A DNA stretch of 60,000 nucleotides. It comes from Bugula neritina (Eukaryota > Bryozoa > Gymnolaemata > Cheilostomatida > Bugulidae). The notes beneath the pieces were generated by a model. It searched no databases. It saw only the letters and a list, made by a program, of their open reading frames with translations, and was not told the DNA's origin. Position numbers and translations under genes: made by a program. Location: the NCBI GenBank assembly GCA_964035545.1, contig OZ037765.1:19154698-19214697 (forward strand), written 5' to 3'. Shown piece by piece: positions 12,661 through 23,101 of the stretch (the stretch's first letter is position 1; each line of letters opens with the position of its first letter).

Positions 12661-12820
12661 ATATCGACTTTGTTGGGCTGGTCACGTAAATAGAATGAAA
12701 AACAAGCTCTTGCTGAGAATGGTCTTGTATGATAAACTGAGTGATGGTAAGCAAACTTTGAGTATGCCTTAAAGAAAATACAAAAACCGTGAGTCAGACT
12801 GTTTTAAATCTCTTAATTGT
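12661..12820 (+). mobile_element. Degenerate LINE C-terminal fragment
   Basis: The plus strand reads CWAGHVNRMKNKLLLRMVLY then DKLSDGK, a stop, and RKYKN. This matches the conserved end of LINE-type reverse transcriptases (pattern LRWxGHVxRM...LLYGELSxGKR...RYKD). A stop codon and loss of the preceding domains show it is a dead 5'-truncated copy. Homology between the lectin 1 and lectin 2 duplicates resumes shortly downstream. Confidence 0.6.
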
Positions 12821-13333
12821 AGCCATTTTATAGGGTGTGTTAGCATTTCAAGCAAAACACAGATTTATTGCTGTTGAAATTAAATAAAAAACATCTAGAT
12901 TTATTTAACTTTAACCTATCCCTGCCTCAATTTGTCTTTCAAGCATTGAGCTAATTTAATTAAGCCACCAACGTGTTTGGAAGAACAACTGATATATGCA
13001 TTGTGTATAAGCTGTCACTTTTCTGCAACTCACTTCTTATTCTGTAAATATTTTGTTAAAATGCACTTTTTTATGTTTTTTGTTGTTGTTAGCATACAGT
13101 TGTTTGTACATATAATTTCCTCCAATTTATTTTTGATCCCTTAGTTTTGTCTTGCATATATGTGTATATATCATTTTCAAGTGCTCTTTTAATATTCTGC
13201 TAAAATCAATACTATATTAAAACTTGAAAGAAGAAAATAAAATAAATATTGCGTGCAGTACAACATTATGAGAGGTTTTATCACTTGATATAAAATATTG
13301 AATTTTACTCTTCAGTATTATCATATATATTGT

Positions 13334-13369
13334 GATTCTTTCTTTCATCAAAAGATGAAAGAAAGAATC
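13334..13369. other. Perfect 16-bp hairpin upstream of lectin gene 1
   Basis: The arms GATTCTTTCTTTCATC and GATGAAAGAAAGAATC are perfectly complementary around an AAAA loop, about 205 bp upstream of the predicted start codon. In lectin 2 the matching site (about 39305-39345) has a decayed arm, so the structure is not conserved between the copies. Confidence 0.6.
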
Positions 13370-13573
13370 GCAAGATTTTGTCACCTAATCAATTGATTGA
13401 GCTGAAAGTTATTATGCCCAGAATGCACTCCAATCTAAAATCTAATGAGTTTGTAAAACTCATCTATAACTGAGTTGTTTGCCTCAACAAAATTTAGATT
13501 AGATCTCAGCAGTCTTCGAGCAAGATTTGCTTCTGATTCTAAAATAGTTCAGCTCCAGAAACCAAACCTATTG

Positions 13574-16311
13574 ATGCTGCTCTCCAAGTTATACGCAACA
13601 GGTACAGTATAGCTCAGTTCATCTCACATATATAAGGCATATACAATAATTATAGTGACATGAAAGCAATTTTTTTCGCATTACTAATTAACTATACCTA
13701 TAATTTAAATAAAGTAAATATAAAATAAATTTAATAGCGTTTATCCGCATGACGGAGAGAGTTTTGTGATACTTGAAGCTATTTTATTAAAATTTAAACT
13801 CACCATATCCACAAACTTTAAAGGTGTGTATGTTAACATAAAATGTTCAATATTTGTAATTTGATTTCAAGATTACAAATTAGAATTTTTGAAGATGACA
13901 TAAGTTTACTCAGATATATAAATATTAGGTAGTTTTGTTATATTTAATAAGATATTTTAGTTTTTTTAAAAAATTTCTAATGGAAAGGTCCACAAAACTA
14001 AGTAAAATTTGTTTCTGCAAAATTAAATACTTGATTATTTTTTAAAACTTTGTCACCATTAATTTTTTTATAACACCAATTAACTAATTAATTAGTAATT
14101 ATTGTGCATAACTCGCTATACAGAAGTGCATCTTTGCAATACGTGCCTGCACACATGTAGATACATAGCTTATGCTAAATATTTTTTTATGAATTTTGTA
14201 TTCTTAAGTTTTCCTATTTTTTATCTACATAATATTTTTACTTTGGAGAAACTTTTTTAACATTATGAGTCACAAACATATCATTTTCATCAGTACTGGT
14301 ATAAAGAATTATTTACACTGTTTTACTATATGAGATTGACTAACTATATAGACTTTACAAACGGCTTTATTTACAGATTTACATATTAATTATTTTGGTA
14401 ATTTTAATGAACAAAGTTCAATTTTGAAAAAGCAAGTAGCGTGCTTTATTTTAGACTATAGTGACTAGATATTAAAACAGAGCACAAGCATGTTATATCA
14501 GAGTGAGATTTTTTACTTTTTATAATGTAATAAAACAATCTAAAAATAGCATACACTTGTGCTGCACTTCTTTGAAAAGTTTATTTGCTGTTTAACCAAA
14601 CACAACAAGTAAACATTGCAAGCGTTTAACCCTATTTTGTACATTTTAGTGCACATTGTGACACTTGTCACAAGTCAATGCATCCTTCACACTGACAGGT
14701 TCAGAAGATACAGTGTGCCAGAGAGCATGTCAGTGACAGATCTTATGACAGGTAAATCAACATTCTGTCAAACTGCAGAAATCTGTCTCCTGAAATGCAC
14801 TGGTGAAAGAAATTGCCAAGGAATTTTTTATGATGTGCAAACTAAACAATGCTTTTTAAAAGATTGTTTGAATCCGAATCTATTTATGGAATGGAAAGGA
14901 CAAAAGTCAAACTACAGTTTTCAGATTTCACAGAAAATCAACATCCAGCCAAATAAACTTCTAGCAAGAGGTAAGAATAAATAGCACATGCAATGTTTAA
15001 ACTAAAAATATATTCTTACATTTGTTCAACATGAGCAGTTGCTGGCCATCTGTACTTTATCAAGTGAAAAAACTTACTTTTAACCCTCACCGTACTGAAA
15101 TGATATGTTGATAGGATAATATTGTGTGGTATATGAACAATGCTCTCAAACTCCACCCCCCCCCACCCTCTAATCAATTTAGTTCTGGGTGATATAAGCT
15201 AAATTTCTTGAAACATGATTAAGGCATTCTGACGTGATACAAAAAATATTTACTCACAACACTTTTACTTTGCAAATTATATAAAAGTTACAATATTATA
15301 TTTTATTTGTGATTATAGAAAAACCAGCAAAGATGTCGAGTGTGTTTGTTAGACATGATGGAGTCCTATTAGTCGCTTCCTACGCTGTAGATGGTAATTA
15401 TGATAAGGGTAATCCTGACTACTTATCGATGGCTAACAGCCAATTCGAAGATAGACCCTGGTGGAGAGTTAATTTGGTTGGCACTCACTGTGTCTGGGCA
15501 GTTAACATACTCAACAGAGCTGATGGTAATTAAGTTGCAACATAATATAACAAAGTGATATACTTCAATTTGAACCTAAAATAAAGTCGATATATAATTT
15601 ACTAATTTCAGCATAATATTATATTGATTATACAAAGAATTATTAAAATTTTTTTTGCAAATTTTTCACTCACCATTCTATAGATCATGGCTAAACAAAA
15701 ATATTTAGACATAAGCTAAAAGCACTGAACTATTCTCGTTGCATTTACTCTGCGATAGCATATACAATTAATGTAATTTTGAGGCTATTAACTAACTGCA
15801 CTTCTAATTTTCTTCTAGCTTGAAACATTCTAAGAAATTGCATTTTAGTCAACTCATTTTACCATCAATCAAGCAGTAAATCACGTTTTCAGGTGTTGAT
15901 ACACCTATGAACTAACAAAATATACAGTATATTAATGTTAGTCTAAGGCTTTAAGCCTATCCTAAAACAAAAAAGTTTAGAATAATTTATTCTATTCAAC
16001 TATTGTGTGAAATATGAGGTAATCATTTAAAATGAGTCTGATGAAAATTTAATTGATCAATTTAAGAAAAATGGGGAGAGTTGTGGAAAAGAACAGCTAA
16101 TGCTGAGGTTACAGTTGCCATGACAGAAGCAGAGTTGGAATTTACTGGAAATAACCCTGAAGTCCTGTGCTACTACTATGATGGAGTCCTCAACCAATAC
16201 TACACCCTTGTTACATGTAAACAACCAATCAGAGGTCAATTTGTTCAAATTTTGCTTAATGCAAAGGCTGGGCTGATCAATATTTATGAGGTAGAAGTGC
16301 ATGGAATTTAA
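13574..16311 (+). CDS. Secreted PAN/apple + F-type-lectin-like (F5/8C) protein, copy 1
   Basis: Four exons join in frame: 13574-13601, 14650-14970, 15319-15525 and 16079-16311 (263 codons including stop). Exon 1 plus the start of exon 2 encodes a signal peptide (MLLSKLYATVHIVTLVTS, mature end near QC). Exon 2 is a cysteine-rich PAN/apple-like module (about residues 20-115; C-I-L-H-T-D-R-F, F-C-Q-T-A-E-I-C-L-L-K-C, Q-C-F-L-K-D-C). Exons 3-4 form a discoidin/F-type lectin fold (AVDGNYD, RPWWRVNL, NRADELWKR, NAEVTVA, ending IYEVEVHGI). R-x-D-x4-R of the fucose-binding motif is kept, but the His expected 27 residues before the Arg is Asn, and the usual Cys-Cys after the Asp is Glu-Leu. So sugar binding is possible but not assured. 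The acceptor of exon 4 is ambiguous: AAG at 16064-16066 gives four extra in-frame residues. The role is probably extracellular recognition or adhesion (inferred). The gene converges with cofilin A. Confidence 0.85.
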
Positions 16312-17689
16312 GATTTCAAAAAGTACACCTGGAAAGAATATCTGTAAGGGTATTTGCAATAATTGCAAAAGTTGAAAGATTTGTTGTTTTCTTTCTATAA
16401 TAATGTTGTGTCGTGGTGTTGTGAAGAAGTACATTTCAATCCATATTGAATGTTTTGTTTGTGATAATGCAGTTGATATAATTATAGCTTACCATTTTTT
16501 TGTATCTTTTAAATTAGTATAGTTGCATATTGTGAAAAATTAATAAAAAAACAAGCTGACTTTTAGAAGGGGGTTACATGGGTTTTCGTAGTAGACTATT
16601 ATAGTTGAATATATGCAAGTTTTTTTCTTCTATAAAATACAGTTATGTTTGTCTCTCATGATAGCCCATATTAATAGATTATTGTAAACTTATCTTTTAC
16701 AGTTTTATTTCATGCTAGCCAAAGGTATGCTGATAGTCGTTACGGAATTGAATGCCTTTTATATAGACTGGTCATATTATGCATTTTATGATTTTCTCTT
16801 TTAACAAGCCATGTGTGTGTTTAGTATATTTCGATGCTGATCAATGCCAATTATTATTTAGCTGTACTCTTTGTCAGTATAATAAAAGCAAGTCATTGTT
16901 TATATGTATTACCTGTTTATTATCTGAATAACCTTATATATAACTGTTGAGAAATAATTCCAGTTGTTCAATAAGTTATAGTTCTTTGTGAAAGTATTGG
17001 CCTAAAAGTGAAGTTGAAGCAATATAAACAACACATGTATTAAAGCACAAACATAATATATAACAAGCAACAATTGGGTATTTAAGCAGGTATAGCACAT
17101 AAATGACATTATTACTCTGCTGTGAATTCATGTAAGTAAATCACAATGTGTGAGTTATTGAGACTGCAAAGCATGCAGGTGTTTACTAGAATCATCCAAA
17201 GTAAAGCCTCATTCACACTTGCCATATACCATACTTCAGCCATTTTTACAAATGTTTGACCTTCCTGTACGGTACGTTAGGATCAAGCACTGCTTGATTC
17301 AAACAATTTGTGGCGGGCTCCTATTCTACAGTACATTTTTTCCATCAACTTATTGGATATAAATGTCTAATGAAGTGTCATAGATTTTACCTAATATAGC
17401 TGTGATACACATCCTTGAATAAACGCTGGTTTGACAATGTACTTTCGTTTTATTTTTTACTTGTAGTATGATTAATGTATTATAATCAAATAATTTGCTT
17501 AGTTCACCTGCTTACTAACACCATATAATGCGGCATTTAAAATAAAATTTATGAAATTTTTGCTCCAAATATAACATTTAATAAAATATATGACTACTCT
17601 TTTATGCTGAAACTATATAAAATATTGGATACTTACTGAAATTCATTATAAATATATTCACATAATTACTCACTGCACAAAAACTAAAA
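16312..17689. other. 3' flank of lectin gene 1
   Basis: AT-rich sequence that aligns with the 3' flank of lectin 2 (41814-42540) up to about 17040, including several AATAAA signals (for example near 16540 and 16880). From there to 17689 I see no gene; the stretch has no counterpart behind lectin 2. Confidence 0.5.
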
Positions 17690-18150
17690 TTCTTATATTT
17701 TCATCTGTTCCGCTCTAGTTATTTAATGTAAATTCAGTGTGACATTATTTCTGCTATAACTGGAGCTATTCTATGCTTTTCTGTATTTTGCATGGCACAG
17801 GCTTGTTTGCAGATTTTGTGCTATACAACCTCAACGATAGCTTTGATATTACTATATAAATTCAACACTTGAATATTTCTTCATATAATTTAGTCTTTAG
17901 TGAACAAAACATAATATATTGAAATACAACTCAATCAATAAAACCTGATTGCCTAGATATTGGTTGTGTTGAAATGAAGTAGAACATTTTGAAATATATA
18001 TATGATAAAATAAGATAAGAATTATAATCTGAAAATTATAATACAATAAGTTGAATCTTCATGCCAGGCATTGAAAGTTGCTGTCATTTCAAACTACGTA
18101 TAGTTAGCATTTATTTTCTGACATTTATAAGAAATGTCATTTAAACTACA
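17690..18150. repeat. Segment inverted relative to the paralogous cluster (partner 42555-43025)
   Basis: The reverse complement of 42555-43025 aligns throughout. Examples are 'ttttcatctgttccgctc' here versus its inverse at about 43000-43018, and 'gcatggcacaggcttgtttgcaga' versus its inverse near 42900-42925. In both clusters the segment lies between the lectin gene and the 3' end of the following cofilin gene, so one copy has been flipped in place or reinserted inverted. Confidence 0.75.
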
Positions 18151-18993
18151 GGGTTACAATATAAAAAAGTACCAAAACAGTATATATCAATAAAAGCATG
18201 TAAAATGAGACATGGAACCAACAAATTTATTCACTATAGCATCATTATATAGTAACAGCTAATGTGAGCTTTTGTTGCCTAGTTATATATAAATTTTAAA
18301 AATACTGCTGTTTTACAGATAAAAATGCTGCTAAAAATGTGTGCTATTGCAGGATTTTCAAGCTATATATATATAGCACAAAAGCATACTGTTATAAAAC
18401 TCCAGTTATATATAGCTGTAATAATGTGCATTGTCGTTTACAGATTAGCAAAGTGCAACAAATGCTTGCAATATGTTCTTGGAAGGTCTCAGCAGATTGG
18501 CTGGTATATTGAATTTGCATTATAGATGATTAAACTAAAGTATATATAATATAAAAGTTTTATTTCTTGAGCAAAGAGCAAACATGTAAATATTATATAA
18601 ACATATCAACAAATTATAATAAATTGCAGTAGGAATCCAATACATGGTACCATCATGCGCCAGTGCACAAGTATTTCATTGAATAACTCTTAATGAATAA
18701 TTGCATAAATTTTCTTTTAAATGTCACATATGGGGCTAGTAAACAATGAAACAAAGGTAGCTGATTGAAAAAACATTTACAATCATTAAAAAAATGCATA
18801 TAAAACTGATCAATAAGTTTAATATTATAAATACTATAGATACAAAAAACATCTAATTTTAATACCGCATCCATTCATGTTATCCAATGATGTGTATCAC
18901 AGCTTCAAGGTGTGAGAAAAATTGTCGATTAACTGTTGTTGAGAAATTATGTTCTCAAAGATTTGATGACCCTGCAAACACAATAAACTCTAA

Positions 18994-19337
18994 GCCTAGC
19001 ACCACACTGTGCGTATTTTCGAATGCGAAAATTGAAATCACAAGTAGCAAAGGTGTCCACTGTAGCGTCAGTGATGCGTGATAAATAAAGCTTTCATTTT
19101 TAAATCGCACTCGCTTTCAATAAAACACAATTTACTGGAATGTAGCACTAAAATAAAGAAATTGGGCTCGCTGAATAACTACCAGCCAATTAGGTGACGA
19201 CGACAGAGACGATTCGCACTTGCGTTGAGAATGCTGAGCGACAAGTGCGAATGTTTTCTCAACGCGCACAGTGGACACCTTTGCTACTTGTGATTTCAAT
19301 TTTCGCATGCGAAATTACGCACCGTGTGGCACTAGGC
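18994..19337. mobile_element. Harbinger/PIF-like MITE with ~70-bp TIRs
   Basis: This 344-bp element begins GCCTAGCACCACACTGTGCG and ends with the near-perfect inverse (CGCACCGTGTGGCACTAGGC). The inverted arms run about 70 bp, including CAAGTAGCAAAGGTGTCCAC in both. TAA flanks it on both sides (18991-18993, 19338-19340). The paralogous position in unit D (about 49470: 'ctctaaatg') has a single TAA, confirming the insertion point. TAA duplication points to the PIF/Harbinger superfamily. There is no coding capacity. It lies about 150 bp beyond the stop codon of cofilin A. Confidence 0.85.
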
Positions 19338-19485
19338 TAAATGAAATAATTGAAGTGCACATGTACTCTGAGTCTATTTATAGTAAAGCAATTAAAATAG
19401 AGGGCAATGCTGTAGCCTTGCAACTATCCATATTATGGCAATGTCATTGAATGACAATTCATAGACAGAACTAGATTTTATAAAC

Positions 19486-20541
19486 TCACTTTTCATATAT
19501 TTGTGATAGGCTGAGGTCATCTTCATCTGAGGCTTAAATTGCTATATCAGCACCAAGAGCATCTTTCAAACCAGCTTTACTTGCAGCATAAATCATCCTG
19601 TCTTTAACACAGGCCTTGTCACCTACCCTGGAATCAGATGAACAATATTTAACAATGTGAGTGTTATAGGAAGTCAACTTTGTTAAGATAAAATGTCAGT
19701 TACTTGGATGTACAGTTTGACAAAAATTAAAACCCTCACCAGGAAATGAACAACATTTTTCTTCTTTGAGATCTGTTTAATAAAAACTTGAAATCGAAAG
19801 CAGCATAACGAGGATGGCCACCATTATTGGCGTCTCGCAATTCTTTCACCATTTCTTCATAACGAAGCAACTTAGTTGGTTCTTCAGGGTTGTAGCACGA
19901 ATCCCCTAAACATACACAAAACTTATATTACACACTTAGTTTAACCGATGCCGAGCAAATAATGGCTGAAACTTTAAAAATTTGCCCAATTCTTAACTAA
20001 ATCTTAACCCAAAACAATAGGAAAGTAAGTACAATATGACTGGAATTCAGCAGCTTTTATATAACAATATCAAATTATAAACAATAAAAATGCATAACTT
20101 TAAAAGTACCTACCATCCGGAAACCCTCTTGACAGAACTTTTACAGCTTTATTATCTTCAATGTGATACACAAAGTATGAATGTAGGTTTTTCATTTTCA
20201 TCTCTTGAAACAGATGTATAGCTTTGTCATCCAAGGTAACACCTGAACTGCAAGTGGAAGGCTGTAAAATACAATACTGTATATATATAGAAATAAGCTA
20301 TTAAAATACAGTGAATTAATTTCAAGCACTAAGCAAACATAATATTTTATCTAATGTCGCTATAAAACTTGTTTCATAAAACAACTTTCTTGCTAGTGCT
20401 ACTGCTAGTGCTATACTAGTACTAGCATTAGTACAATTGTACATGAGCAACAAATAGAATTGCATAGTGGTAAATTAATTATATCATACTCATGTAGAAA
20501 TTTTACCAACAATATTATGTTAAGTGAATAGTACTCACCAT
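19486..20541 (-). pseudogene. ADF/cofilin copy A, prematurely truncated
   Basis: Exons: 20539-20541 (ATG only), 20114-20261, 19740-19905 and 19486-19627. The frame encodes an ADF-H domain protein of the family that binds and severs actin filaments: SSGVTLDDKAIHLFQEMK at the N-terminus, HPRYAAFDFKFLL and RRKMLFISW in the core, and an actin-binding-helix-like MIYAASKAGLKDAL. All splice sites are intact. A CAA-to-TAA change at 19534-19536 stops translation after GADIAI, removing the last 16 residues (C-terminal helix) that copies B-E retain. The core also has NR in place of DG before SQRR. The CArG box upstream has decayed and a Gypsy element sits 273 bp upstream of the ATG. Together this suggests a dying copy, though a truncated protein could still be made. 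Confidence 0.85.
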
Positions 20542-20682
20542 TTTAAGTATAATCTGACTCAAAATTTCAGGTGATATAAAGGCAGACACCAATGTCATTC
20601 AAAATACTAGCAATTAATGTGAATAATTCAATGTGAATAACTCTGCGTGCAAACGAATGAATAACTGGGCAAGTGAGAAAGC

Positions 20683-20791
20683 TTTTATACCCATGTTAGG
20701 GATTTCCCTTCATTACGCATTGGGAGTATGATGTCATTATGTAAACAATGCTTCAACGCACACGACCTGCAGTTCGGAATACCGTATTTAG
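20683..20791 (-). promoter_or_regulatory. Cofilin A promoter: TATA, kB site, decayed CArG
   Basis: In gene orientation: CTAAATACGG (20791-20782, two changes from CC(A/T)6GG), a forkhead-like TGTAAACA (plus-strand sense, 20740-20747), GGGAAATCCC (20708-20699) and GTATAAAAGC (20690-20681). The TATA box is about 140 bp upstream of the ATG, so the 5' UTR would be about 110-120 nt. Confidence 0.7.
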
Positions 20792-20813
20792 TAGCAGTGA
20801 GAATACGTAGTAT

Positions 20814-21136
20814 TGTAGTAATTCGTGCAATTACTGTGCGTGAGTTTCTACTTGCGTATTTAGTTGGCTATTCCACTAGTAGTTACTAGGGTAGCTGTCG
20901 AGTAATTATGTTTATTATCCACAATACAATACAAAGCAAACATTACATCAAATTATACTATACATCAGTCAACTACTAACACATGTTTCTACTTCAAGCC
21001 CCCCCCCCCCCGAATTGTCACATGAGTCGGAAGCATATCTTCCGGTGCTGCTGATTGGTTACTACATAGGGGCCTTAGTATTCTCAGAACGGAAAGAGGA
21101 CGATTCTCATATTCGTACATTGCATGACTCACTACA
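20814..21136 (-). repeat. Left (3') LTR of the Gypsy element
   Basis: 323 bp, near-identical to the right LTR except for scattered substitutions and one block. Where the right LTR has about 40 bp of mixed sequence (26031-26068), this LTR has a run of 12 Cs (about 21000-21011), which accounts for the length difference. Confidence 0.92.
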
Positions 21137-21471
21137 CCGCCCCCCCAGCAGAAAGCCCTACTTTCTGATAACACAACACAAAAAACACACATAAAGAAAA
21201 ACAATACAATAATCCAAAAAAAAGAATACATAAGTAAACCCACAAAAAGGAAGAAGAGAAATATTTGAGTACACAAACATGTATAGAAGTAAACAGGGTG
21301 GTCGAACACACACAGCTAGTCAGCTATAGAGAGAGAGGGTGCTTACCAGCACACGGGCCAATGTCGGTGCACTCGTCACTTCCCAGACAAGGATACAGTT
21401 CACCGAGAAGGTGCAAATCCCAGGCATACTCATTAGGTGGACTCTGACTCTTGTAGTGAGCGTGATCTGTG

Positions 21472-22196
21472 TCAAGCCTGTCGGGCACGTAGCCTCCGCT
21501 TCAGTCGCCCCACTGAGTCCTTCAGCTGGTATAGGCCTGTCGTCATATCCAGCAGGTCAGGGGCAAGTTGCGTAAACTCGGCTTGTAGTTTTACAAGCCG
21601 CTCTTCTACACTAGCCAATCGGCTAGGTCCTGGTGGGGTTGTAGCAGTCTCTGATATTAGGGGTATTGTCGTTCCTTCTGATTTGGGGGTGTTGCTAGGG
21701 TTGACGGAGGTAGTGGACGGGGCCTGCACCATAGGAGACTTATGGCGGGCGGATAACAGTAGTACTTGGAATCCTGACGCTAGTGCGGCCAGGGTGATAG
21801 CCTTCTTGATGACCGGCTTGATGGTGTCTAGGTACTAGGGGAAACTGTCCTCATCAACGATATGGCCCTCTCCGGCGAAGCAGCTCAATTTATGGACGAT
21901 CACAGGGTACGGGTATACATCGTGGAACCCGCATGGGCAGAAACGTAGTAGAAAGTGTGCGTCTACATGCAGACGCAAGGAGCGGTGTGACGGGCACTCC
22001 TGGAAACAGACCTGGCAGGTCCGGTGGGGTCCACTTGGTTTCCAGGCCTCCTCAATCCTCCTTTCCATCGTGGGTGACACCCAGCGGTGTCGTCGACGAA
22101 GCACCACGGGTAAGCCATTCTCGATCACAGGTTCTTCCTCCATAGGTAGAGGGGTTGGCTGGTCCCGTGACCGGGAGGTGGTCACTCGAGTGTGAT
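21472..22196 (-). pseudogene. Accessory zinc-finger reading frame of the Gypsy element
   Basis: This frame lies between pol and the 3' LTR, the position used by env or other accessory genes. It is open from 22196 to 21472 except for one in-frame TAG (21833-21835), probably from CAG. The first part has a canonical C2H2 finger (CQVC, 12 residues, HVDAH) followed at once by a second, CPC, 12 residues, then HKLSC (C-x-C-x12-H-x3-C). The second part is alpha-helical, ending in a likely coiled coil (SVEERLVKLQAEFTQL). A CTTTCAG splice acceptor lies exactly before 22196, and the first in-frame ATG is well inside, so expression from a spliced subgenomic RNA is plausible. I have no functional assignment. 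It has no membrane segments, so it is not an envelope gene. Confidence 0.6.
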
Positions 22197-22510
22197 CTGA
22201 AAGAGTAGCAGTGTTAAAGATTATACACTGAGGTACCGCCGGTGTGTACAGCCTGACAGGTACTCTGTTCAGTTACACTCAAGAGATTCAGGCTATTGAA
22301 TAATTGATCGAGAACACACTCGCTATGGCAGATTATTTGAAATCAAAGTCCACGTGTATTCCCACCACTGTGTTTCATTATCGAATCTCCAGCTCGCTAA
22401 CTGGTGTAGCTAGAGCTGACTGATGTAGTCTAGTTCCCGTACCAAAAACATAATTAACTCACCCTTCAATCCAGAATAGTAAGACATTTTGGAATGAGAG
22501 CGGTAAATGA
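22197..22510. other. Non-coding stretch inside the Gypsy element
   Basis: Sequence between the pol tail and the accessory frame with no credible reading frame; it would be intron or spacer if the acceptor at about 22197 is used. Confidence 0.4.
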
Positions 22511-23101
22511 TTAATGTTTAGTGGCATGTCTACTCTTGACTGCATCAACGTAGGAAAAGACTGGGCAGCATGGTTGTGAAGCGTGACTAGGGCTTTTTAC
22601 TTCCAGCGGATGAATCTCGTTTGTGATTCCGCCGAGGCAAAAGTTGAGATTTCCGTGGTGTTTATAACTCCCACGTCTCTTTGCCTGTTTTCCCATACGA
22701 GACCTCGCTAGACCTTCGTAACTGTCGCTTGTACCGCGGTCACATACGAAGTCTCCGAGACACGCTGGAGGTTGCCTAGTGTGTGGTCCTGGAGGCGTCG
22801 TCACTGTGGGAGGCGGTGTGCTCACCCGTGGATTGTTACGGATGGTTTTTCCAGCCTGTTTGTGACGGTTGTTCCTACGTTGGTATCTCCGTCCGGAGCC
22901 CCTCCCACGGGGGGTTTTTGCACTTCCGGACCCGTTTCTGGTTCCGGAAGTGGTGGTGGTGGCAGGCTTAATGTTGGGGGCGGTGGGCGCACTTTCAAGG
23001 ACAGAAGTGGTCTTTCCTGCCTCGCCAAGTCTTCCTGAGGAGTCATGGGGGTGTTTCCGGCCAGGACGACAGTCTCCGCTTGCCAAGACCTTCTCGCACA
23101 A
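22511..23101 (-). pseudogene. Gypsy pol C-terminal tail
   Basis: A Pro/Thr/Arg-rich minus-strand frame containing TRQPPACLGDFVCD, which resembles the RPPxxLxDFV signature near the end of many Gypsy pol proteins. It overlaps the integrase-remnant frame (22822-23490) in a different register, so the two were once joined and are now separated by a deletion or frameshift near 23000. Confidence 0.5.

Noticed and set aside
16057-16434. 125-codon minus-strand frame opposite lectin exon 4
   Set aside because: Antisense shadow of a coding exon; the matching frame in copy 2 (41640-41942) differs in length.
19486-20541. Glia maturation factor or coactosin instead of cofilin
   Set aside because: The ATG-only exon, SSGVT N-terminus and (D/E)K/RMIYAASK helix fit ADF/cofilin better; a profile search would settle it.
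20740-20747. Forkhead-like TGTAAACA between kB and CArG sites as a third conserved motif
   Set aside because: Kept in A, C and D but altered in B and E, so noted in the promoter entries but not claimed as a finding.
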